Shown here piece after piece: positions 46,088 to 54,643 of a DNA stretch of 64,000 nt. How positions within the stretch are numbered: position 1 is the first letter of the stretch; each line of letters opens with the position of its first letter. The stretch spans positions 346,217 to 410,216 of the forward strand of contig NZLU01000067.1 in assembly GCA_002692725.1 (NCBI GenBank), in the 5' to 3' direction. The stretch is from Ponticaulis sp. (GTDB lineage Bacteria > Pseudomonadota > Alphaproteobacteria > Caulobacterales > Hyphomonadaceae). The translations under genes and the position numbers were made by a program. The notes under the pieces were generated by a model. The model was not told the origin of the DNA, did not search any database, and worked only from the letters and a program-made list of their open reading frames with translations.

Positions 46088-47827
46088 TCAAACCACAGAT
46101 TTCAGAGGCGACATCCCGTTTGCGTCGGCAGAGGATTCATATCCTGCCACCCATTCCACCTCGAAGTCTTTTTCGAGAATGGTCGTGACCTTGTAGAAAT
46201 CCGCCACCGCCTTTTCAGGGGTCAGGGTCAGCATGGTGAAGCCAGAGCCGAACGGATCATGCCAGACCACATCCTTATTGGCCTCTGCCGTCAGCGGACC
46301 AAGCCGCTCGAGCGGTACAGACATACCCATTCCCGGCGAAGATACAGACGTGCAGCCAAACTCCACCCCGACCAGATCGTCGCCATCATTCAGCTCATTG
46401 GCCCAGGCCGTATGGGTGTCACCCGTTACGGTCACAATGCGTGCACCCGCCTCTTTGGCAGAGGTGTAGAGCCGCTTGCGTGCGGCCGGGAAGCCGTCCC
46501 AGGCATCGAGGTTCCAGGGCTGATTCAGCGGCGCAAACGCCATCATCATCTCGCCAAATCCGCCTGCGATTTTTGCCTTTTCTTCGGCAGTCAGCATCTG
46601 CTGCAGGGGCGGGATACGCACTTCCGCCATGATCACCTGATTGGCCAGCAATTGCCAGGTCCTGCCTGTCTCGACGGAGGATTTCAGCCCTTTGTTCAGC
46701 CAGTCTTCCTGCACCTGTCCAAGCATGGTGCGCGACGGGTCATCCACTCGGGCCCGGACCTCCCCGGCTTTCGCCATAAGCTCCGGCATGGACATATCCA
46801 TTGTCAGCTCGTCAAACCAGGAAATCTCCTCTGACCGGCCAAGAAGACGGCTCTCGAGCAGGAAAATCGTTGCCAGATCACCGAAATCGACTTTGCGGTA
46901 GAAGGCTTCGCGCGCCATGCCCGACACCGGCTCCCGCACCGGCATCCACTCAAAATAGGCCTGCACAGCGATCTGTTTGCGCGTCGTCCAGTCACCCTCA
47001 TTCTCTTCGGGGTTATGGTTTTCCGCGCCAACCCGGTAGGAATTATTCGTGCTCTCATGATCGTCCCAGGTGCAATACCAGGGCGCTGCAGCATGGGCTG
47101 CCTGAAGATCGGGATCGGATTTATACTGGCGATGCCGCGTCCGGTAATCCTCCAGCGTCACGATCTCGGTTACCGGGTCGTGGCGACGGCCAAGCCTCTC
47201 GCCAACTTCGCCGCCATAGCCGTCAATGCCGTATTCATAGATATAATCGCCGAGATGCACGACAGCATCCACATCATCGCGCTGAGCGATCGCTTTGTAG
47301 ACGTTGAAAAACCCGAACGGCCAGTTCGAACAGGACACAACCGCCAGCGCGAGCTTGTCGCCACCTGTGGCAGGCAGGGTCCGCGTTTTGCCAATCGGCG
47401 ACCAGACCGGGCCAGAAGGCGTATCGACCATAAAGCGGAAGAAATAGACCTGATCATCATCCAGACCGTCCATATCCAGCTTCACCGTATAATCCCGAGA
47501 GGCCGACGTGGAGGTTTGACGCACAATACCTGTCCAGCCCGGCTCTGTGGAGGCGCCGGTCTCGAGCCCTTCAACCAGACCGCGGCTGGTTGCCATCACA
47601 ACCTGTACTGACAGGCTGCTCTCGACTTTTTCAGCAGGCGTCACCCGGGTCCACAGAATAACCGCCGCGCTGGTCGCGTCGCCCGAAGCGACGCCATGCT
47701 CAAAACTGACCTCAACCGGGCTTTTCCCTGGCGCGCCAGTCAAATTTTCCGTGGTCGAACAGCCCGCAAGACCAATCCCGCCGCCCAGTCCGAGCAGACC
47801 CAACGCTTTCCGCCGTGAAATATCCAT
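46088..47827 (-). CDS. phoD: PhoD-like alkaline phosphatase (Tat-exported)
   Basis: The ATG at 47827 follows AGGAGGG. The 579-residue product begins with a twin-arginine signal (SRRKALGLLGLGGGIGLAGC) that also has a lipobox. PhoD motifs follow: VVSCSNWPFGFFNVYKAI, HLGDYIYEYG, WDDHESTNN, and GDTHTAWANEL. PhoD hydrolyses phosphodi- and monoesters with Ca and Fe, supplying phosphate. No Pho box was identified. It is divergent from the TetR-like gene. Confidence 0.92.
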   Translation of the reverse strand: MDISRRKALGLLGLGGGIGLAGCSTTENLTGAPGKSPVEVSFEHGVASGDATSAAVILWTRVTPAEKVESSLSVQVVMATSRGLVEGLETGASTEPGWTGIVRQTSTSASRDYTVKLDMDGLDDDQVYFFRFMVDTPSGPVWSPIGKTRTLPATGGDKLALAVVSCSNWPFGFFNVYKAIAQRDDVDAVVHLGDYIYEYGIDGYGGEVGERLGRRHDPVTEIVTLEDYRTRHRQYKSDPDLQAAHAAAPWYCTWDDHESTNNSYRVGAENHNPEENEGDWTTRKQIAVQAYFEWMPVREPVSGMAREAFYRKVDFGDLATIFLLESRLLGRSEEISWFDELTMDMSMPELMAKAGEVRARVDDPSRTMLGQVQEDWLNKGLKSSVETGRTWQLLANQVIMAEVRIPPLQQMLTAEEKAKIAGGFGEMMMAFAPLNQPWNLDAWDGFPAARKRLYTSAKEAGARIVTVTGDTHTAWANELNDGDDLVGVEFGCTSVSSPGMGMSVPLERLGPLTAEANKDVVWHDPFGSGFTMLTLTPEKAVADFYKVTTILEKDFEVEWVAGYESSADANGMSPLKSVV

Positions 47828-48204
47828 GGTGCACCCTCCTGCCAGATTACTCTGCCCTTTTAGGAGCGCTTGGCAACGATGATGTGACAGTCGGTTGGAA
47901 AGAAAGCCTGTCCGGTCATTCGCGCGGAGCAAGCCGTCTGAGCGCGCTTTGGTTCAAGATTTACAACGCATTCCACCGTTTCTCCACATAAAGCTTCAGC
48001 AGTGCAGCAAGAATACAACACTTAAGATAATCCACTGTTTTATATATATTTTATCTTATTTTAAATGCCCCTCCCCACTCAATTACGGCAAAAATGGGGA
48101 AAAATGTCAGCGCTCGGACGGAACCCAACCCGGGGTGTCGAAGGTTAATGCAGCAGATCGCCCTGCAGAAGCCAGGGCATTCCGCAAACGAACGAGAAGA
48201 ACTT
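47828..48204. promoter_or_regulatory. Divergent intergenic region with AT-rich inverted repeat
   Basis: This 377-base gap separates phoD from the TetR-like gene. It contains TAAGATAA (48023-48030) mirrored by TTATCTTA (48051-48058) across a 20-base AT spacer with TATATATAT. Such a site could bind the divergent regulator. No convincing small gene was found. Confidence 0.4.
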
Positions 48205-48825
48205 ATGCTCGACACGGCAACGTCAAACTCGATCATCGAGTTTCACCCCTCTTACAAGCCGCTGAATGACGAATTCAGCAGCGCCAGTACGCACGCCCTT
48301 ATGTCCGCAACACGCCGCGAGCTGGCAGAAAATGGCTGGCGCGGTTTTGATCTGCGCAATGTCATGAACAACACCAAATCCAACGTGACCATGCTGGATC
48401 AGAAATGGGAATCTCTGGCCGAACTGGCCGTCGAATCCGTCCTCGACATCGTTGAACATCCCAGCGTCGAGCTGCACCTGCCGCTCGTCGAACAACTCAG
48501 CCGCCTGATTGATCCGTTCGCCGACATGGCGCGCGCCAGTACAGGCGTAAACCTCCTGCGCGGGCTTCTGCTCGCTGCTGGTGACGATCAGACTGCCGGA
48601 ATAATGTTTCGGGATCATCTGAACCGAAATTTCCGCCGACCACTGAAGCAAATCCTCTCTGAGGGTGCCGCGCGCAAGGAAGTGCGCCACACTTATGATG
48701 TCGATCTTGCCATGGATATTCTCTTCGGCACACTCTGGCACCGCGTCCTCATCATGCGAGGCCCGCTATCCGAAACGACCATCACCCGCGCGGTCACAGC
48801 GACCATGGATCACCTTCGCGCGTAA
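48205..48825 (+). CDS. TetR/AcrR-like regulator with degenerate HTH
   Basis: From the ATG at 48205 the product is 206 residues; in-frame starts at 48094 and 48148 exist but add no domain. The N-terminal region LMSATRRELAENGWRGFDLR corresponds to TetR helices 1-2. The recognition region (MNNTKSNVTMLDQKWES) lacks the usual G-V-S-x-x-x-x-Y-x-H-F pattern. The C-terminal half (DVDLAMDILFGTLWHRVLIM) fits the TetR_C_11 domain. DNA binding may be altered. Confidence 0.7.
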   Translation: MLDTATSNSIIEFHPSYKPLNDEFSSASTHALMSATRRELAENGWRGFDLRNVMNNTKSNVTMLDQKWESLAELAVESVLDIVEHPSVELHLPLVEQLSRLIDPFADMARASTGVNLLRGLLLAAGDDQTAGIMFRDHLNRNFRRPLKQILSEGAARKEVRHTYDVDLAMDILFGTLWHRVLIMRGPLSETTITRAVTATMDHLRA

Positions 48826-48864
48826 ATCATTGTGCAACGCCCCGATTTCAAAGTAGATCGGGGC

Positions 48865-49920
48865 ATGCCCACAACTCACACCTATACCGTTGAAGAAACC
48901 GCAGCCGGAACCCGGCTCGATCGCTGGTTGTCCGATCAGATTTCTGATCTCTCCCGCTCGCGTCTGAAAGGTCTGATCGAAGACGGTCAGGTTGTCGCCG
49001 GATCTGGCGCAAGCCTCGATCCGAAATTCAAAATCAGCGCCGGTGAAACCTACACCCTCACCCTGCCTGATCCGGAGCCCGCCACGCCGCAGGGCGAGGA
49101 TATTCCGCTCGACATTCTGTTCGAGGATCAACACCTTATCGTTCTTGTCAAACCTGCGGGTATGGTCGTCCACCCGGCACCCGGTGCCTGGTCGGGCACC
49201 TTGGTCAACGCCCTCATCCATCATTGCGGCGACAGCCTGTCCGGCATTGGCGGGGTTGCCCGCCCCGGCATTGTTCACCGGCTCGATAAAGACACTTCAG
49301 GCGTTATGGTGGTGGCGAAATCCGAAGTCGCACACACAGGTCTCGTCTCGCGCTTTCAGGCCCATGACATGGACAGGCGCTACCTCACCGTCACACGCGG
49401 CGCCCCGCGCCCGCTTTTCGGCCGCATCGAAACCCGGATTGATCGCTCAAATTCAGACCGCAAGAAGATGGAAGTCGTGCGCGAGAGCCGCCGTACTGCC
49501 TCTGCCGACTGGCACGAACCCGATGGCGACGGCTATGTCGAAAAGGGCAAAACCGCCATCACCAATTATCAGACGCTTGAAGGCTTTGGCGCGCTCGACG
49601 AAAAGTCAGGTCTTCCTGCCGCGGCACTCGTCGAATGCCGCCTCGAGACAGGACGCACGCATCAGATTCGTGTGCACATGGCCCATATTGGCGTGCCTGT
49701 GATTGGAGACCCGGTCTATGGCAAGCACAGAGGCATCAAGGCCTTTGGTGAGGGCGAAGCCTTTATCGAGGCCACGACTGCGGCCCGTAAGTTTCCACGA
49801 CAGGCGCTTCACGCCTATATTCTCGGCTTTGACCACCCCGTCACCGGCGAAGAACTGCATTTCGAACAGGCCCCGCCGCCCGACATGGCGGAACTGATCG
49901 AAAAACTAAGGGCGATGTGA
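48865..49920 (+). CDS. rluD: RluD-family 23S rRNA pseudouridine synthase
   Basis: The ATG at 48865 is used; a TTG at 48832 is also open. The 351-residue product has an N-terminal S4 RNA-binding domain (GTRLDRWLSDQISDLSRSRL) and the RluD catalytic motif PGIVHRLDKDTSGVMVVAKS near residue 142, with RTHQIRVHMAHIG later. RluD modifies helix 69 of 23S rRNA. Its 3' end is repeated in diverged form at 53725-53819, after an AT-rich segment. Confidence 0.93.
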   Translation: MPTTHTYTVEETAAGTRLDRWLSDQISDLSRSRLKGLIEDGQVVAGSGASLDPKFKISAGETYTLTLPDPEPATPQGEDIPLDILFEDQHLIVLVKPAGMVVHPAPGAWSGTLVNALIHHCGDSLSGIGGVARPGIVHRLDKDTSGVMVVAKSEVAHTGLVSRFQAHDMDRRYLTVTRGAPRPLFGRIETRIDRSNSDRKKMEVVRESRRTASADWHEPDGDGYVEKGKTAITNYQTLEGFGALDEKSGLPAAALVECRLETGRTHQIRVHMAHIGVPVIGDPVYGKHRGIKAFGEGEAFIEATTAARKFPRQALHAYILGFDHPVTGEELHFEQAPPPDMAELIEKLRAM

Positions 49921-49975
49921 TATGAAGTTTCGCTTTTAAAGCACTTCACGGAAGGGAGGGCATAGCCTTTTGAAC

Positions 49976-51304
49976 TCACTCAAAAAAATTTCTACCACCA
50001 GATTCTGATAACCAAAAATCTAAATTGCTAAAATCGTCGTGGCTCAACTTGAATTGCGTCAAATCTTTATTTGTAAATTGCAGCCAGTCTCCGACCATCC
50101 TTTTTTGTAACACAGCAGGCAGCATCAGCGTATCATTGTAGCGGTCATTTGTATCAATAAAACTAGAAATCAATATTCCGTACAGTATTAACAACCTGGT
50201 CAAACCCATCTCATCAAAAGTTTCCCACTCTCTGTTTCTATCAAAATTGATTGGAAAACCACTGTTGCATACCGTTGTTTCATTATCTTCATTTAGAATT
50301 ATTTGCGCGAAATTACTTCTTTCTTCGTCAGCCGCATAATTTTCCAACAAGTGTTTGAATTCCACATCTCTAGAACTACAGCTAATAAATCTTTTTCCTG
50401 ATATTCTGGGCTTCTTTAAGCCTGCAGACCAATTCTTTCCCGAGCACCCAAATATCACGTCGCATTTATTTAGAAATTCAGCTGCACTGTAGTAAACATT
50501 TTTTACGTGGCTGTGTTTATTGAAGGTTGGCAACTCTAACCCTATCAATGAATCGCGTGACATTTCCAAGGACTTAGCAAGATTTTCACCAATAGCCCCC
50601 AACCCAACAATCCCTACGGTCCGTCCCTTGAAATCAAGCCCCATGGATCGAACTTTCCTTCCAACCGATGTTGAAATAATCGGTGCTTCGAAGATTCGCT
50701 TGGCAGCTGATCTCGCTACATCGACTTTAGGAATGCCTTGGGCACCTCGCTGGGGCCCTATTCCAGAGGCTGTATGCTGAACGGAAACAGTAGGAATATC
50801 GTATTTTTTGCGATACCCGTCCCACATTTTAGTGAGCAAGCCGCCGTCGTCTACGACTATAATACGGGGTCTTCGACGTCCCAATTTCCTGTTGTTGTGG
50901 AATATATCAACCACAGAATCACATGCACGTTTAAGAACAGGTGTCTGTGAATTGTCATACAGCCCTGGTCGATAAGAAACTGGGTTTGAGATTAAATGAA
51001 TATTCAGTTTAGCAAGCTCCGCAAAAGAGCTCGATATCGTAGAATACGGCTTTGGAACCAAAACAATGTTTTCGGACTTGAACCCGAAATTTTTAATTAA
51101 AACTTGAAGCAGAATCACAAACGAAGGAAGGCAATGCGCTTGCATCAAAAGGATACATTGATCTAATGGAAGGTGTTGTTTCTGAACGTTTTTCAGCCCA
51201 AAAATGAGATCAATATCTGCCGTGAGCAGAAGGTCCTTCAACCTCTCTTTAGACTTAGTCGTGTCATCGACGGAACATTGTTGCTCGCCCTCAACCTTGC
51301 GCAA
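49976..51304 (-). CDS. SAH-hydrolase-like NAD-binding protein of unknown function
   Basis: The 442-residue product has a central Rossmann motif GRTVGIVGLGAIGENLAKSL near residue 229. Surrounding features resemble S-adenosylhomocysteine hydrolase: MQAHCLPSFVILLQVLI, VLVPKPYSTI, IVVDDGGLLTKMW and VSVQHTASGI. It is not a standard AhcY, whose family sequence is far more conserved. A TTG start follows directly on the stop of the upstream gene, so translation is coupled. The role is unknown; an altered nucleoside or SAH-like substrate is possible. Confidence 0.65.
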   Translation of the reverse strand: MRKVEGEQQCSVDDTTKSKERLKDLLLTADIDLIFGLKNVQKQHLPLDQCILLMQAHCLPSFVILLQVLIKNFGFKSENIVLVPKPYSTISSSFAELAKLNIHLISNPVSYRPGLYDNSQTPVLKRACDSVVDIFHNNRKLGRRRPRIIVVDDGGLLTKMWDGYRKKYDIPTVSVQHTASGIGPQRGAQGIPKVDVARSAAKRIFEAPIISTSVGRKVRSMGLDFKGRTVGIVGLGAIGENLAKSLEMSRDSLIGLELPTFNKHSHVKNVYYSAAEFLNKCDVIFGCSGKNWSAGLKKPRISGKRFISCSSRDVEFKHLLENYAADEERSNFAQIILNEDNETTVCNSGFPINFDRNREWETFDEMGLTRLLILYGILISSFIDTNDRYNDTLMLPAVLQKRMVGDWLQFTNKDLTQFKLSHDDFSNLDFWLSESGGRNFFE

Positions 51305-52714
51305 TCAATTTCTCCCTCGCCGCGCCATTTCCAAATTCAACTGCAGCATATTACCGTTTGATTTGGTAAACCTTAAGCCTACCTCGTTTTCACCCGCGGC
51401 AGAAGAGGATAAAACAGAACCAAAGAAAGACCCAAAACTGCATTCGGCGAGCCTAATCAGACCTTGGTCGTCAAATTCGAACTGCGTGTACATTCTACCC
51501 TTAGAGTTCTTTCGATATTTCAACGCATCAAACAATGGCTCGCGGGTAGCGCCAATCTGAGCCTCGGACTCTTGAAATTTATCATCACTATACATGTTTT
51601 TCAGAGATTCCATTATCAGATCGATATCCTGCTCTCCTTCCAATATTTCAGAAAGTGGCAGAAAGCGAATACCAGTTCCTCGATTGGTTGGTACCAGTAC
51701 ATGAAAAGATTTATCTTCAGCTTCATTGTTAGGATTACGTAGGAAACTGCAAAATTTAGACGTCGGAAAAAGCTCTGTATCGTCGCAGGTCATCACATAA
51801 GAGTAGCGTTCTCCAAACAAACTACCTAAGATGCGTGTCCAGGTTTCGAATGCTTGGCGACGTCTCCGAATATCCAACTCAGAACTTCCGAACTTAGCGC
51901 CAAGCGCTTCCCGCCAGAAACCCTTGTAGTAATCGGACGATTGTGCAAGACGGTGTGCTGCGTAGCTAGCGAGCACCCGCATAAATTTTGAAGCAGGTTC
52001 AGGGGCAGCATAAGGTTGCTCGAAGACACCGATGTCTTGCAAAAAATCGCGATAAAAATACAGGACATCGACTTTCCAATCATTGCGGATATTCTTCCAA
52101 GCATTGAAAAGTTCTAGTGCATCAAACAGTGGCTTTTTACTATTCGTGAACTCTGTACTATCGAAGTTCTCGTCGTATTGATCCATTAAGGCTTTGCATC
52201 GTGGGACCGATGACCAGTCAAAAAGGGCGTGAATGTTTTTCGTTCCAGCGATAATGGTCCAAGGTTGAACTGGACGATCATCGCAATGTGTAGACCCATC
52301 GAACAGTTCGAAAAGTCCTATCGTTTCACCAGGGCCTAAAATCACCCGAATATCATCCATAGTGGTTAGTTTGTTACATGACGGGACAGTAACGGTAAGC
52401 GCATTGCTCACAACAAATCCGAACGGAAAGCCATGAGGTTGAAGAAGCTCAGGGCAATTTTCGAAGCTTGTTTGATCCGGTAAAAGCGGAGTCCCACGAT
52501 CAGCAACCAACTCATGAAGCCTGTATCGGGAAATTTGGGCGACAATTCTGTCCAAAGGGACTTTCGAGTCCGATGAAGCGCTCTCAAGGAGGCCAGCAAG
52601 TTCGCGGCATTTATCGTGCTCTATTGTCTTAAGTATAGAAATCGCCGAGCCGAGACACACCGGCTCACACCCCCCCGCATTCGTTGCTTCCGCCACTTTC
52701 GTAATATCTCCCAT
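51305..52714 (-). CDS. Protein of unknown function, partner of the SAHH-like protein
   Basis: The 469-residue product has no signal peptide or membrane helix and no domain I recognise. It has N-terminal helices with several cysteines, a region VILGPGETIGLFELFDGSTH that looks beta-rich, and a basic helical stretch (SELDIRRRRQAFETWTRILG). The ATG at 52714 lacks a ribosome site. Its stop abuts the next gene's start, so the pair forms one functional unit. Base composition is AT-rich relative to flanking genes. Confidence 0.65.
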   Translation of the reverse strand: MGDITKVAEATNAGGCEPVCLGSAISILKTIEHDKCRELAGLLESASSDSKVPLDRIVAQISRYRLHELVADRGTPLLPDQTSFENCPELLQPHGFPFGFVVSNALTVTVPSCNKLTTMDDIRVILGPGETIGLFELFDGSTHCDDRPVQPWTIIAGTKNIHALFDWSSVPRCKALMDQYDENFDSTEFTNSKKPLFDALELFNAWKNIRNDWKVDVLYFYRDFLQDIGVFEQPYAAPEPASKFMRVLASYAAHRLAQSSDYYKGFWREALGAKFGSSELDIRRRRQAFETWTRILGSLFGERYSYVMTCDDTELFPTSKFCSFLRNPNNEAEDKSFHVLVPTNRGTGIRFLPLSEILEGEQDIDLIMESLKNMYSDDKFQESEAQIGATREPLFDALKYRKNSKGRMYTQFEFDDQGLIRLAECSFGSFFGSVLSSSAAGENEVGLRFTKSNGNMLQLNLEMARRGRN

Positions 52715-53167
52715 TTTAAGGACAAAATGAATCCGCCCCGAAAAATCTCATTCTTTTTTTCTACGAAAAAATAACGTGAAGATTTTGTGTACGGGAATTC
52801 AAAATGGAAAACAACTGAGCGGTCTAAACTCAAAACCGATTTCTTTTTTGGTTTTTAGAATCACTGACGGAAATCTTTTTCGCTGATTCCTGAAGAAATT
52901 TTAGCCTCTTTTATCGGCCAAACGAACGAAAAAGTTAATTTCGGGTAGCGAAACACAACGGGAACGTTTTCGTAGATTTCCGCACGATTATGAGCCCCTT
53001 TGTTGGTCGCCAGTTTCAGAAAACTGGCTGAGCTCGAGATGAACGGCAATCTTCAACCTGAAGCTGCGCGAACATCTTTGATCGTTATGATGGTCGCTTT
53101 GTTGAATTTCTACGCGTCCCTAGCTGGATGCCGGATCGTTTGCAAGGCCAAATGCAAGAGGAAGACC
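52715..53167. other. Intergenic region between divergent cargo genes
   Basis: These 453 bases separate the two-gene operon from the M23 gene. They hold a small hairpin CCAGTTT-CAGA-AAACTGG at 53010-53027. Short open frames on both strands (52861-53049 minus, 53000-53167 plus) have no start signals or protein-like features. The promoters of both units are presumably here. Confidence 0.4.
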
Positions 53168-53641
53168 ATGTCAAATATTGCTCGTGTAGCTTGCTGCCTG
53201 ATGTTTCTTATGATCGTTTCGACTTCCTTGAATGCCTCAACGTTGTACAGTCAATTTGTTCAGCCAGGCGACGTGCGTGGCCAAGATGTGCATGGTTGCG
53301 GCGACTTCCATTGCTCCAGAGGAAATCGTCGTCACGATGCCATTGACTTCGTGGTAAAGCCCGGTGCCCCCGTGCTTTCACCTATTACTGGAAAAATCAA
53401 GCGCATAGGCATCCCATATTTCAACGATGATCGGTACGATCTCATAGTTATCGAAAGTTCAGATGGCCTGAGGGTGAAGCTATTCTACATCTCTCCAATA
53501 GTGTCCAAGAATGAGTTTGTGGAACAAGGTGATCTCCTAGGATATGCGCAGGATATTACGGTTAAGTATCCCGGGATCACTCCACATATACATTGTGAGA
53601 CTTATGTCGAAGGTAAGCGCGTAAACCCGAGACTTCTGTGA
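53168..53641 (+). CDS. Exported M23-family (LECT2-like) peptidase fold protein
   Basis: The ATG at 53168 follows GAGGAAG; the frame is open from 53000 without a matching site. The 157-residue product has a signal segment (VACCLMFLMIVSTSLNAST) and an M23 core: CGDFHCSRGNRRHDAIDFVV gives the H-x-x-x-D zinc motif, and TPHIHCETY supplies the H-x-H. The GCG.F.CSRGNR..H opening resembles LECT2-type M23 proteins. It may cleave or bind peptidoglycan. Confidence 0.8.
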   Translation: MSNIARVACCLMFLMIVSTSLNASTLYSQFVQPGDVRGQDVHGCGDFHCSRGNRRHDAIDFVVKPGAPVLSPITGKIKRIGIPYFNDDRYDLIVIESSDGLRVKLFYISPIVSKNEFVEQGDLLGYAQDITVKYPGITPHIHCETYVEGKRVNPRLL

Positions 53642-53724
53642 GGATGCACACCTGAAACAATACAACACTCATTGGACGCATTTAGATTGCGGGGTTTTCA
53701 GGTCGTCAAATATTGACTCGTGTA

Positions 53725-53819
53725 ACCACCCCGTCACGGGCGAAGAACTGCATTTCGAACAGGCCCCGCCAGACGACATGGCAGAGCTGATCGAAAAACT
53801 GCGCGGCATGTCGAAATAA
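53725..53819 (+). pseudogene. Detached copy of the rluD 3' end
   Basis: Bases 53725-53800 match 49832-49907 at the end of rluD with six differences in 76, then diverge slightly to a different ending (LRGMSK and stop, against LRAM and stop). Translated it reads HPVTGEELHFEQAPPDDMAE and onward. There is no start codon. It is a direct repeat of the host gene end and marks the outer boundary of the inserted segment. Confidence 0.88.
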
Positions 53820-53886
53820 CGCGACCGTGTCCTGACAGCAGGAACCTTGCCCGTTAACATGCGTAAGTCCGCTGAAAGGAATTCCA

Positions 53887-54582
53887 ATGCGCACAGCTTT
53901 ACTTTTTTCGTCTGCTTCTCTCCTGTTCGTGACGGCCTGCGCCGAGGCGCCTGAACCCGGCGAGCGCCAACAGGGGCAAGCGCCAACTCTGTCCGAAGTG
54001 ATGGATCCTGACGGCTTTAATCCGTCTGGCAACAATGAAATCGATATACCCGGTCTGCCCGTCTCGTCGGACGAGTCCGAGGAGGTCGAGGCGTCGATGG
54101 AAGAGACCACCACAACGGAAGACACGCCCATGCTCGAGAATTTCTCAGCGGCAGGCAGCGTTGTTGGCGGCGAAGGTGACACCATTGGCGAAGTTCAGGT
54201 GAATGGCGGCCCGCATGGCATAGTTCTGCGTGTCACGCTGAATGAGGGCGCCCTGACACCGGGCTGGCATGGTCTCCATCTTCACCAGGTCGGCGATTGT
54301 TCAGATATTGGGGAGTTCAAACTCTCTGGTGGTCACGTCGGCAAAATCGAAGGCGGTCATGGCTTCATGAACCCCGAAGGCCCGGAAGGCGGCGATCTGC
54401 CCAACATCTGGGTCGCGGACAATGGATCAGCCGGATATGAAGCGTTTACAACCCTCACCACCGGAGAAGACCTGTTGGATGAGGACGCATCTGCCCTGAT
54501 CATCCATGAAATGTCCGATGATTTCATCACCCAGCCGATCGGTGGCGCGGGCGCGCGCGTAGCGTGTGCTGTTATCAATTAA
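53887..54582 (+). CDS. sodC: Cu/Zn superoxide dismutase lipoprotein
   Basis: The 231-residue product has a lipoprotein signal (lipobox VTAC), a long Glu/Thr-rich linker, then the SodC domain: WHGLHLHQVGDC (copper His pair), SGGHVGK and GGHGF (bridging and zinc His), GGDLPN, and IIHEMSDDF (copper His). The third zinc His, usually just before GDLPN, is Glu (PEGGDLPN). It would dismutate superoxide at the cell envelope. AAAGGAATTCC precedes the ATG. Confidence 0.93.
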   Translation: MRTALLFSSASLLFVTACAEAPEPGERQQGQAPTLSEVMDPDGFNPSGNNEIDIPGLPVSSDESEEVEASMEETTTTEDTPMLENFSAAGSVVGGEGDTIGEVQVNGGPHGIVLRVTLNEGALTPGWHGLHLHQVGDCSDIGEFKLSGGHVGKIEGGHGFMNPEGPEGGDLPNIWVADNGSAGYEAFTTLTTGEDLLDEDASALIIHEMSDDFITQPIGGAGARVACAVIN

Positions 54583-54588
54583 AATCAG

Positions 54589-54618
54589 AAACGGGGCTGA
54601 AACACAGCCCCGTTTTTT
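54589..54618 (+). terminator. Rho-independent terminator after sodC
   Basis: AAACGGGGCTG and CAGCCCCGTTT form an 11-bp stem with a 5-base loop and end in a run of T. The A-run on the other side lets it act for the convergent chemoreceptor gene as well. Confidence 0.93.
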
Positions 54619-54643
54619 CCATCACGACAGACGACCCGACCGA

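Larger units (their letters stand above)
49921..53724. mobile_element. Putative inserted AT-rich segment behind rluD
   Basis: About 3.8 kb of clearly AT-richer DNA lies between the rluD stop and a detached diverged copy of the rluD 3' end. It carries a two-gene operon convergent with rluD and an exported M23 gene. It has no recombinase and no visible terminal inverted repeats. The layout is the same as at cysS. Confidence 0.5.

Noticed and set aside
52861..53049. Minus-strand 62-codon frame between the cargo operon and the M23 gene
   Set aside because: No start signal, no motif, and it overlaps the likely promoter region of two divergent units.
53000..53167. N-terminal extension of the M23 gene
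   Set aside because: The ATG at 53168 has a good ribosome site and begins the signal peptide; the extension would bury it.
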